From NCBI RefSeq assembly GCF_000281895.1, contig NZ_CM001558.1:1-64000 (forward strand): 64,000 nucleotides of DNA, given 5' to 3'. Made by a program: the position numbers and the translations under genes. The stretch comes from Pseudomonas fluorescens Q2-87 (lineage in GTDB: Bacteria; Pseudomonadota; Gammaproteobacteria; Pseudomonadales; Pseudomonadaceae). The notes under the pieces are model-generated. The model was not told the DNA's origin. It searched no databases and saw only the letters and a list, made by a program, of their open reading frames with translations. Positions 31,306 to 39,036 of the stretch are shown here, piece by piece (the first letter of the stretch is position 1; every line of letters starts with the position of its first letter).

Positions 31306-31956
31306 ATGAACACCGCCGCATTGCGCGAGCAGATCCAAAAAGCCCAACGACATGAAGCCGAGACCGGCCAGTTGACCCGTCAGCTGGAGGCTCATTTACC
31401 GCATCTGCACCGTGCGATCCAATTACCGGAAGCGAACGCCAATGATGTCCTGGCGCGTTTTGTCGGCGCCTACATCGATGAAGTCCCTGATTTGCTGGAT
31501 GCGGCCAACGAAGTGGCCAAGGAGGCGGGGATTGAGTCGCAGATAAAACCGGTACTGAAGATTGCCGAACAGTATTTTCTCCACCCGCCGAAAGTCATGG
31601 ACGGCCATGTCGGGCTCGACAGCCTGCTGGACGAAGCCTACCTGGCGCACCGGTTCGTGGAAGAGGTCAACGACCTTTATATCAAGCATTTTGGCCAGCC
31701 ACTGATCCCCTTGGACATGACCGTCGCCAACTTGATTGCTCACCAATTGATCGGTGAGGAATTTGCCAACCAACTGGATGAAGTGGTGCATCACGCGATC
31801 GACGAAATGCTCGATGACGACACGTTTGCACTGGAGTCGGTAGAGGCCTACCGCGAAACGCTCAGCAGCCCGCAAACCGGTGCCGCCTGGAAACGCTGGC
31901 CCTGCATGTCACGCCGCCTGGGCGTAGGCCTGGAACTGGATCAGCCTGCGGCTTGA
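31306..31956 (+). CDS. Conserved hypothetical protein (PA0104-like)
   Basis: A 216-residue soluble, mostly helical protein without recognised domain. GGAG five bases before ATG 31306 sets the start. The N-terminal helix is polar (REQIQKAQRHEAETGQLTRQLEAHL), and the middle includes FLHPPKVMDGHVGLDSLLDEAYLAHRFVEEVND. There is no signal peptide. Its place between the cox cluster and the SulP gene is the same as PA0104. Function unknown. Confidence 0.8.
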   Translation: MNTAALREQIQKAQRHEAETGQLTRQLEAHLPHLHRAIQLPEANANDVLARFVGAYIDEVPDLLDAANEVAKEAGIESQIKPVLKIAEQYFLHPPKVMDGHVGLDSLLDEAYLAHRFVEEVNDLYIKHFGQPLIPLDMTVANLIAHQLIGEEFANQLDEVVHHAIDEMLDDDTFALESVEAYRETLSSPQTGAAWKRWPCMSRRLGVGLELDQPAA

Positions 31957-31981
31957 TGATTCACGTAAGAAAGTAGAGCCC

Positions 31982-32075
31982 CCGTGGCGAGGGAGCTTGC
32001 TCCCGCTGGACTGCGCAGCAGGCCCATTTTTGTGAGTGCTTCGCACTCAAGCGGGAGCAAGCTCCCTCGCCACGA
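31982..32075. repeat. REPIN between convergent genes
   Basis: Two inverted copies of the GTGGCGAGGGAGCTTGCTCC REP (31984-32005 and 32051-32073) flank a GAGTGCTTCGCACTC palindrome. The unit sits between the conserved small gene and the convergent SulP gene, a common REPIN position where it may separate the two transcripts. Confidence 0.9.
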
Positions 32076-32114
32076 TGACTCGAACACACCTAAGTGAACT
32101 GACTCAAGCGCACC

Positions 32115-33680
32115 TTATGTGAACTGTTGCTTTTGGAGCGGGCTTGGCTGTAATGCAGACGCTGCGCCAACCCCCACGGTCGTGCGCAACCGCCCTTCCA
32201 GCCTGCGCTTGAGGCCTCGGGATTCGATCAACAGCTTCGAACCCTTGCTGGCATTTGCCCGGCCCCACTCCTCCAACAGCTCCAGGCACGAGTGGTCGAT
32301 GTAGCTCAGGTTATTGAGCGGCACGTGCACCGTCGCGCCCGCCGGGATGGTGCCCAGCACCTGGGTCAGCGCCGGCACCTTGAGGAAGGTCGCCGCGCCT
32401 ACCAACCGCAGTTCCATTTCGCCTTCCTGGGGCAGGTCGATCAGGCTGATTTTCAACCGCGAGGCTTTCCAGGCCAGCTTCGCCAGGGTCAGGCCGAAAC
32501 CGATCAGCACACCGGTCAGCAGGTCGGTGAAGATGATCGCCAGCGCCGTGGCCGCATAGGTGAACATCGGCATCCGGCCATAACGACCCAGGCTTCGGAA
32601 TGCCTTGAGGTCCACCAGTTTGAAACCGGTGTACACCAGCACACCCGCCAGGCTCGCCACTGGAATGCTTTGCAGCACGCTGGACAGCAACAGCACGAAA
32701 AGCAGCAGCCATAAGCCATGGAAGATCGTCGACATGCGCGTGGTGGCGCCGGCCTGGACGTTGGCCGAACTGCGCACGATCACCCCGGTCATCGGCAAGG
32801 CGCCGAGCAGGCCGCAGAGCATGTTGCCGATACCTTGGGCCGACAGCTCCCGGTCGAAATCCGCCCGTTCACCGCTGTGCATGCGATCCACCGCGGCGGC
32901 CGATAGCAAGGTTTCAGCACTGGCGATGAAGGCAACGGCAAACGCGGCGACCAACAGCGTCGGATCGGCCAGGTTCAGCAAGTCCGCTGGGCGCAGCCAG
33001 TCAATGGCTTCGGCGAGGTTCTCCGGCACTTCCACACGCTTGACCTGCAACGCCAGCAGCAGGCTGGCAACGGTCGCCAAGCCTACGCCGAGCAAGGCGC
33101 CGGGAATGAAGCGCAGGCTGTAGGGACGAAACTTTTCCCACAGCCACATCACCGCAATCGTCGACAAACCGAGCAGACCAGCCTGCCAGCCGAAGGACGG
33201 CAGCGCCTGGGCCACAGCCGCTGGGAACGCCGCCAGGTTATCCAACCCGGAAGGCTTGGGCGCGGCGTCGAGCATCACATGGACCTGGGACAGCACGATC
33301 AGCACGCCGATACCCGCCAGCATCCCGTAGACCACCGCCGGTGCGGTGACGCGGAACCAGCAGCCCAGGCGAAAACGCCCGGCCAACAGTTGCAGCAGAC
33401 CCGCCAGCAGCAGGATCGGCCCGAGCATCGCCACGCCATGCTGGCGCACCAGCTCGAAGACCAGCACCGCCAAGCCGGCGGCCGGGCCACTGACTTGCAG
33501 CTTCGAACCGGCCAGGAAACCCACGACCAGGCCACCGATGATGCCGGTAATCAGGCCTTTGGCCGGCGGCAGGCCAGAGGCGATGGCGATGCCCATGCAC
33601 AAAGGCAGGGCCACCAGGAATACAACCACCGAAGCCAGCAGCTCCCGTGGCAGAACAGCTTTTAATTGAGCAGCACGCAT
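32115..33680 (-). CDS. SulP-family anion transporter with STAS domain
   Basis: A 521-residue SLC26/SulP inner-membrane transporter. The first helices contain VVFLVALPLCMGIAIASGLPPAKGLITGIIGG, typical of the family. A cytoplasmic STAS domain occupies about the last 110 residues (VPLNNLSYIDHSCLELL). ATG 33680 has GGGAG seven bases upstream and is preferred to ATG 33710. It follows a beta-carbonic anhydrase on the same strand, which favours bicarbonate as substrate over sulfate. Matches PA0103. Confidence 0.9.
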   Translation of the reverse strand: MRAAQLKAVLPRELLASVVVFLVALPLCMGIAIASGLPPAKGLITGIIGGLVVGFLAGSKLQVSGPAAGLAVLVFELVRQHGVAMLGPILLLAGLLQLLAGRFRLGCWFRVTAPAVVYGMLAGIGVLIVLSQVHVMLDAAPKPSGLDNLAAFPAAVAQALPSFGWQAGLLGLSTIAVMWLWEKFRPYSLRFIPGALLGVGLATVASLLLALQVKRVEVPENLAEAIDWLRPADLLNLADPTLLVAAFAVAFIASAETLLSAAAVDRMHSGERADFDRELSAQGIGNMLCGLLGALPMTGVIVRSSANVQAGATTRMSTIFHGLWLLLFVLLLSSVLQSIPVASLAGVLVYTGFKLVDLKAFRSLGRYGRMPMFTYAATALAIIFTDLLTGVLIGFGLTLAKLAWKASRLKISLIDLPQEGEMELRLVGAATFLKVPALTQVLGTIPAGATVHVPLNNLSYIDHSCLELLEEWGRANASKGSKLLIESRGLKRRLEGRLRTTVGVGAASALQPSPLQKQQFT

Positions 33681-33772
33681 GGCGACTCTCCCGAAGTTTT
33701 CTTCAGGCATGGCGAGGCCCTACCGCGCAAACAGCGGTAAGGCTTGAACCATGCAAGGATGATTAGGAGCGG

Positions 33773-34504
33773 TTAGAAGCGCGCTTTGGGCGTCGCCACC
33801 GGGATCGGATGGCTGCCATCGAGCGGCAGGAAACGTCCCTGGTCCGCGTCAAAGGCTTTGATCTCGCTGGTCTCGATGTTGTACACCCAACCATGGATGA
33901 ACAACTGACCGCTGGCCATGCGCGAGGCCACCGAGGGATGCGTTCGCAAGTGCTGCAGCTGCGCGATCACGTTCTCTTCGGTAAGGATGGGCATGGTTTG
34001 TTTTTCGTCGCCGCACGGACAGTTGTCGTGGACCATGGTCTTGGCCACTTCGGCGTGGCGCAACCAGGCTTTGACCGTGGGCATTTTTTCCAGGGTGTCG
34101 GGGTTGAGCACCGCACGCATGGCGCCGCAATCGGAATGGCCGCAGACGATGATGTGCTGCACGCCGAGGGCCAGCACGGCGTATTCGATGGCGGTGGAAA
34201 CGCCGCCGTTCATCTGTCCATACGGCGGAACGACGTTGCCCACGTTGCGGGTCACGAACAGGTCGCCGGGGGAGCTATGGGTGATCAACTCGGGCACGAT
34301 GCGCGAATCGGCGCAGGTGATGAACATCGCCCGGGGTGTCTGGGCGGTGGCGAGTTTCTTGAAGAGTTCTTCCTGCTGCGGAAAGATCTCATGATGGAAA
34401 TGCAAAAAGCCGTCAACAATATGCTGCAGCGCTGCATCGGCGGTCTCCGCCTCGGGTTGGGCTGAAGCCGACGCAGCCAACGGCTGTTTATCCTTGTCAC
34501 TCAT
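33773..34504 (-). CDS. Beta-class carbonic anhydrase
   Basis: A zinc enzyme interconverting CO2 and bicarbonate. In the 243-residue protein the zinc ligands and catalytic dyad are in CADSRIVPE (CxDxR) and CGHSDCGAMRAV (HxxC). The N-terminal extension of about 30 residues is low in complexity and has no signal peptide. It lies 92 bases upstream of the SulP gene on the same strand. Such pairs are thought to couple bicarbonate transport and hydration. Matches PA0102. Confidence 0.95.
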   Translation of the reverse strand: MSDKDKQPLAASASAQPEAETADAALQHIVDGFLHFHHEIFPQQEELFKKLATAQTPRAMFITCADSRIVPELITHSSPGDLFVTRNVGNVVPPYGQMNGGVSTAIEYAVLALGVQHIIVCGHSDCGAMRAVLNPDTLEKMPTVKAWLRHAEVAKTMVHDNCPCGDEKQTMPILTEENVIAQLQHLRTHPSVASRMASGQLFIHGWVYNIETSEIKAFDADQGRFLPLDGSHPIPVATPKARF

Positions 34505-34715
34505 GATTCATCCTCTTGACGGTATTTGTGACCTGAGAGGTCAGCAGTGGCTAAAACATCCAGGCCGAGATGTTCGACCCATCAGTCACTCGCTGAACAA
34601 GGTAGCGACCCAAACTTAACTCAAACTGAAATCCAAGGCTCTAGGACAATGATTTCAGGGATGGCGAAACACTGGCGCAGATCATGTCCAGCAGCCGTTC
34701 CAAGGTCAACTTTAA

Positions 34716-35774
34716 TCAAATCAACGACATCTGTCGGCCCGGCGGACAGAAGGCATCGCAATCGAGATTGTAGCCTTGGCGCCGATCGAGCCCCAGGCGC
34801 TTGATCGCCTTGGTGAACCGCTGGGCCAGCAGGTCGGCGAACGGCCCTTCGCCGCGCATGCGTTTGCCGAACTGGCTGTCGTAAAGCTCCCCGCCCCGGC
34901 TCTGGCGGACCAGGCTCAGCACATGGGCGGCGCGCTGCGGGTAATGCGCCTGTAACCATTCCTCGAATAGCGGCGCCACCTCCAGCGGCAGGCGCAACAT
35001 GACGTAGGCGGCGCTTTGCGCACCGGCAGCATGGGCCTCGGTCAGCAGGCTCTCGATTTCGCAGTCATTGATCATCGGGATCATTGGCGCGCACAACACA
35101 CCCACCGGGATGCCCGCCTCGCGCATGACCTTTATCGCCCTCAACCGCGCCTTGGGCGCCGCCGCGCGCGGTTCCAGAATTCGCTTGAGTTCATCGTCCA
35201 GGGTGGTGAGGCTGATCATCACCGCCACCAGCCGCTGTTGCGCCAGTTCGGCCAGCAGGTCCAGATCCCGCAGGATCAGCGAGCCCTTGGTCACGATGGT
35301 CACCGGATGGCGGTAACGCAGCAGCACTTCAAGGATTTGGCGGGTGATCCGCTGTTCACGCTCGATGGGCTGGTAAGGGTCGGTGTTGGAGCCCAGGTTG
35401 ATCGGCGCGCATTGATAACCGCGCTTGGACAGCTGTTGTTCCAGTACATCGGCAGCGTTGGTCTTGGCGATCAGCCTGGTTTCGAAATCCAGCCCCGGCG
35501 ACATGTCCCAATACGCATGGCTGGGTCGCGCGAAGCAGTAGATACAACCGTGCTCACAACCCCGGTAAGGGTTGATCGAGCGATCGAAGGGGATGTCCGG
35601 CGACGTATTGCGAGTGATGATGGTCTTCGCCGTTTCGAAGGTCACCTCGGTGCCTTGGGTCAGCGGGACTTCTTGATACCAGCCGTCATCTTCAGCCACC
35701 GAGCGGCTCGGGGCGAAACGGTTGTGGGGATTGGCGGCGGTGCCACGGCCGCGCGGGGGAAGTGAGGCTGGCAT
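34716..35774 (-). CDS. Radical SAM protein of the PA0069 family
   Basis: A 352-residue radical SAM enzyme of unknown substrate. The 4Fe-4S motif is INPYRGCEHGCIYCF (CxxxCxxC), with NLGSNTDPYQPIE and IVTKGSLILRDLDLL typical of the SPL-like branch. ATG 35774 has GGAG seven bases upstream. A perfect LexA box lies 17 bases before the start, so it should be SOS-induced, and P. aeruginosa PA0069 is a reported LexA-regulon member. A role in DNA damage response is therefore likely but the reaction is not known. Confidence 0.9.
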   Translation of the reverse strand: MPASLPPRGRGTAANPHNRFAPSRSVAEDDGWYQEVPLTQGTEVTFETAKTIITRNTSPDIPFDRSINPYRGCEHGCIYCFARPSHAYWDMSPGLDFETRLIAKTNAADVLEQQLSKRGYQCAPINLGSNTDPYQPIEREQRITRQILEVLLRYRHPVTIVTKGSLILRDLDLLAELAQQRLVAVMISLTTLDDELKRILEPRAAAPKARLRAIKVMREAGIPVGVLCAPMIPMINDCEIESLLTEAHAAGAQSAAYVMLRLPLEVAPLFEEWLQAHYPQRAAHVLSLVRQSRGGELYDSQFGKRMRGEGPFADLLAQRFTKAIKRLGLDRRQGYNLDCDAFCPPGRQMSLI

Positions 35775-35790
35775 GGGGGAACTCCGCAAA

Positions 35791-35806
35791 CTGTATGCGC
35801 ATACAG
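35791..35806. promoter_or_regulatory. LexA (SOS) box
   Basis: CTGTATGCGCATACAG is a perfect palindrome that fits the LexA consensus CTG-N10-CAG with the TATG/CATA flanks. It sits in the divergent region between the radical SAM gene (17 bases from its ATG) and the TpbA-like gene (162 bases away). Repression of the radical SAM gene is the probable role. Confidence 0.9.
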
Positions 35807-35968
35807 TATTGCCTGGGCTCGATTTAGACCAGTGCCATTCGGCGGTCCGCCAGGAGGCCGGCGTAATCTTCATCGCAATTCACAACGCTTTGACGTCCTT
35901 CCTACGGGTTTTTAACCGTAGCGAGGCGAAACTGATCCTCTCGAATTCTTCGTTGCTGGCCGCCCTGC

Positions 35969-36649
35969 ATGCTCAAGCTCTGTTTGTCTTCCCTGTTTTG
36001 CCTGGCCTTGTCTATCGGGCTTGTCGAGCCTTCGGCCCAAGCGGCCGACTCCGAGCAGGCCAGGCCAGGAGAATGGGCCCAGCCGGTGGAGAAGGACTAC
36101 AACCTCTACCAGATGTCTCCCACGCTTTACCGCAGCTCCCTGCCGGACGGCGGCGCCCTGCCATTGCTGACGAAACTCAAGATCGGCACGGTTATCACGT
36201 TCCTGCCGGAGTCGGATGCACGCTGGCTGTCCACCCCCGGCATCGAGCGGGTGCAACTGCCCTATCGCACCAATCATGTCGACGACAGCGACATACTCAA
36301 GGCCCTGCGCGCCGTGCAGGCTGCCGAAGCCAAGGGACCGGTGCTGATGCACTGCAAGCACGGTTCGGACCGCACCGGTCTGGTGGCCGCCATGTACCGT
36401 GTGGTGGTGCAGGGCTGGAGCAAGGAAGACGCCTTGAACGAAATGACGGAAGGCGGCTTCGGTGACAGCCATCACTTCAAGGATGGGGTCCGCTACATGA
36501 TGCAGGCCGATGTGGAAAAACTCCGTGCCGCATTGGCGAACGGCGACTGCAGCACCAGCGTGTTTGCGCTTTGCTCGCTGGAAAGCTGGGTCAACTCGAC
36601 CACGACCGCCCATCACCTTGAGCCTGAGGTTGCCCTGCCCGCGCGATGA
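35969..36649 (+). CDS. Secreted dual-specificity/tyrosine phosphatase, TpbA-like
   Basis: A 226-residue periplasmic phosphatase. Residues 1-25 form a signal peptide ending AQA. The catalytic loop HCKHGSDRTG is the CX5R signature, and a general-acid Asp is likely in NHVDDSDIL. The sequence resembles P. aeruginosa TpbA, which dephosphorylates the diguanylate cyclase TpbB and lowers c-di-GMP, but no tpbB homologue is adjacent. The last 59 bases overlap the convergent M3 peptidase gene. Confidence 0.87.
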   Translation: MLKLCLSSLFCLALSIGLVEPSAQAADSEQARPGEWAQPVEKDYNLYQMSPTLYRSSLPDGGALPLLTKLKIGTVITFLPESDARWLSTPGIERVQLPYRTNHVDDSDILKALRAVQAAEAKGPVLMHCKHGSDRTGLVAAMYRVVVQGWSKEDALNEMTEGGFGDSHHFKDGVRYMMQADVEKLRAALANGDCSTSVFALCSLESWVNSTTTAHHLEPEVALPAR

Positions 36650-38642
36650 ACCTTGGCGAGCCTGCAAAATCTGCAATGGATTCGGCCAGGGGCCGCGCAT
36701 CGCCTGGTGCGAAGATGGCTTCGCGCAGCGCCCGTCCCGTTACGGGGTTGAACAGCCCGTCGCGCTTGAACCTTTCGAACACGCTAAGGGCCAGCTCCTT
36801 GGACCAGGCGTAGGCATAAATCCTCGCGGCATAACCGGTCACCATATAGTCCAGGCCATTGGCCCAGCGTTCGTTCGCGAACGTCGGCAGATGCTTCGTG
36901 TACCCATTGATCTGATCGAACACCTGCTGGACGGTGCGCCCATCGCCGTGGGTGCGGTGCAGCTCCATGTCGAAAAGCGCGTTGCGTAACAGCAAGGCGG
37001 TTTCCCAACTGGCCTGGGTATTGGCGAACGCCAGCAGCTGATCGGCGACTTCGTCGGGCATTGCCGCCCCGGTCTGGTAGTGCGCCGACACGCGGACCAG
37101 GCATTCCCTGGAAAAACACCACTGTTCGAACAGCATGCCGGCGAACTCGGACGTGTCGCGAGACAGTTCGGTGATGCCGGAAATTTCCCGGTATTGCGCC
37201 CGGGTCAGGACATGGTGCAGGCAATGGCCGAACTCATGAAAAAGAATACGCAACTGCAGATGGTCGAGCGTCGCCGGCCGGGAGCCTGAGCTACGCGGCA
37301 GCCAGCCATGCAGGACCGCGATGGGGTGCCGGGGTCGGCCCTCGGCGGTGATGCTCCGGTTTCGCAGGGTGGAGGTATTCGGATAACCGGTGCGGTTCGC
37401 ATCCTCGAACGGATCGAAATACAGGTAACCGATGACTTGCCCCCACTCGCGGACCTCGTAAAGACGCACGTCGCGATGCCAGGTCGGAGTCTGCGGACGC
37501 TCGATGAAATCCACGCCGAAAAGCGCCTTGGCGATCAGCAGCAACTGGGCAAACGTCGACTCCAGGGGAAACCAGGCGCTGAGGGCATGCTGGGAGGTGC
37601 CCGCCGCCTGCTGCCGAAGTTTCTCCACCAGAAACGGATAATCCCAAGGCTGGAGCTCGCTGAACCCCTGCTCGTCGGCAAACGCCTTGAGCTGTTCAGC
37701 GTCCCTGGCGAATTCGCTTTGGTGTCGGGCCAATTGCCGTCGCAGGAAGGCCGCGACTTGTTCGGCAGACTCGGCTTGCTCCGGCTCGATCGCCATTTCA
37801 GCAAAATTCGCATAGCCAAGTAGCGTCGCGTACCGGTGCCGATCATCCAGCAGACGCTGGAGCACTTTGCCGTTATCGAACCGCCCGGCCTGGGGGCCCT
37901 GGTCCGATGCTCGCGTGCTGTAGGCCACGTACAGCTCTTGGCGCAGAAGGCGATCTTCGGCGTAGGCCGTGACGATGCCAAACGACTCGTCATCGAGGCT
38001 CAGCAGCCAACCCGAACGCCCGGCCTCGCGTGCCTGACGGGCCATGCGCTGTTGGAACGCCAGTGGTAGGCCGTTGAGTTGGTTCTCATCGTCGAACGTT
38101 TTGCTCCAGGCGTTATTGGCTTCGTGCAGGTTCTCCAGAAACAGCTGCTGGGCGTCTTTGATACGACGCTGCAGGGCGTTCAAATCGGTTCGTGAGGTGT
38201 GGGCCGGATCGTTCTGGCGAAACTGTCGGAGGATTTTTTCCAGGACGCGTTTTCGCGCCGGTTCGAAATGCCGGGCGATCTGGCTGTCCGCCAGGCGTTG
38301 ATAAAGCTGGAACAGTTCCGGATGTTGTTTCAACCAGCGCTGGAAATCGTGCAGCCGCTCGCCGCAACCCAGTGAAGCCTGTGCCCACTCGTCCCCGCTC
38401 TTGGCCGAGGCCAGGAGGTCCAGCAGAGCGTTGAAGCCATCAAGCCGCATATGGATTTCATCCATCGCCAGCACCAAGTCGTCCCAAGTGGGAAACGCTA
38501 CCTGGGTCTTGATGATATGGGCCACCTGGGCACGGCTATCGGCCAGGATCCGGTCGAGGGCCGGAGAGAAATGCAAGGCCTGGATGCGGGCAAAAGGGGG
38601 CAGGTCATAGGCCTGCAACAGCGGGTTGTCGGCGTGGGGCAT
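36591..38642 (-). CDS. M3-family oligopeptidase, paralogue of PrlC
   Basis: A 683-residue zinc metallopeptidase with the active site LFHEFGHCLHHVL (HExxH) and a downstream Glu in SRDTSEFAGMLFEQW as third ligand. It is homologous along its length to PrlC, encoded just beyond yheV, and has the same length, but is clearly diverged. The substrate loop that reads GYAAGYYSY in PrlC is GYAARIYAY here, so specificity may differ. ATG 38642 has AGGAAGG upstream. It probably arose by duplication and then diverged, or was acquired. Confidence 0.88.
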   Translation of the reverse strand: MPHADNPLLQAYDLPPFARIQALHFSPALDRILADSRAQVAHIIKTQVAFPTWDDLVLAMDEIHMRLDGFNALLDLLASAKSGDEWAQASLGCGERLHDFQRWLKQHPELFQLYQRLADSQIARHFEPARKRVLEKILRQFRQNDPAHTSRTDLNALQRRIKDAQQLFLENLHEANNAWSKTFDDENQLNGLPLAFQQRMARQAREAGRSGWLLSLDDESFGIVTAYAEDRLLRQELYVAYSTRASDQGPQAGRFDNGKVLQRLLDDRHRYATLLGYANFAEMAIEPEQAESAEQVAAFLRRQLARHQSEFARDAEQLKAFADEQGFSELQPWDYPFLVEKLRQQAAGTSQHALSAWFPLESTFAQLLLIAKALFGVDFIERPQTPTWHRDVRLYEVREWGQVIGYLYFDPFEDANRTGYPNTSTLRNRSITAEGRPRHPIAVLHGWLPRSSGSRPATLDHLQLRILFHEFGHCLHHVLTRAQYREISGITELSRDTSEFAGMLFEQWCFSRECLVRVSAHYQTGAAMPDEVADQLLAFANTQASWETALLLRNALFDMELHRTHGDGRTVQQVFDQINGYTKHLPTFANERWANGLDYMVTGYAARIYAYAWSKELALSVFERFKRDGLFNPVTGRALREAIFAPGDARPLAESIADFAGSPRFIARAGQPQAQGDGRSWSS

Positions 38643-38757
38643 GGAAGCCTTCCTGTCTTTGGACTTGGTGGACAAGTCTGGGCAGGAAGGCCGCAAGGCC
38701 AGCGGTATATATGTATCGCTTCCGGGCCGGGCGGCCCGGAAGATGATGCCGCAGGTT

Positions 38758-39036
38758 TCAGTCGGGTTTTTTCTTCAACTTGGGGTTGGGGAAAAACTGT
38801 ACCGCCTGCACCTTGGCGTCCGGCACTTTAAGCGCCGACGTGTTAACGCGGGTGCCCAACTCCTTGGGCACCGACAGGCCTTGCTCGTTGAGGGTGTCGC
38901 TGTAGCCGCAGGCCACGCATTCGCGGTGCGGCACGCCGTCTTCGTTCCACATCATCAACTTGTCCGGCTCACTGCACGCCGGGCAGACCGCCCCGGCGAT
39001 GAAGCGTCGTTTGGTAATCACAGGCCCCTCACTCAT
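38758..39036 (-). CDS. yheV: YheV-family zinc-ribbon protein
   Basis: A 92-residue protein with a zinc ribbon: RRFIAGAVCPACSEPDKLMMW and HRECVACGYSD give CxxC...CxxC. The YheV family is usually encoded next to prlC, and here its ATG overlaps the prlC stop (ATGA), so translation is coupled. The molecular role is unknown. Matches PA0068. Confidence 0.9.
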   Translation of the reverse strand: MSEGPVITKRRFIAGAVCPACSEPDKLMMWNEDGVPHRECVACGYSDTLNEQGLSVPKELGTRVNTSALKVPDAKVQAVQFFPNPKLKKKPD

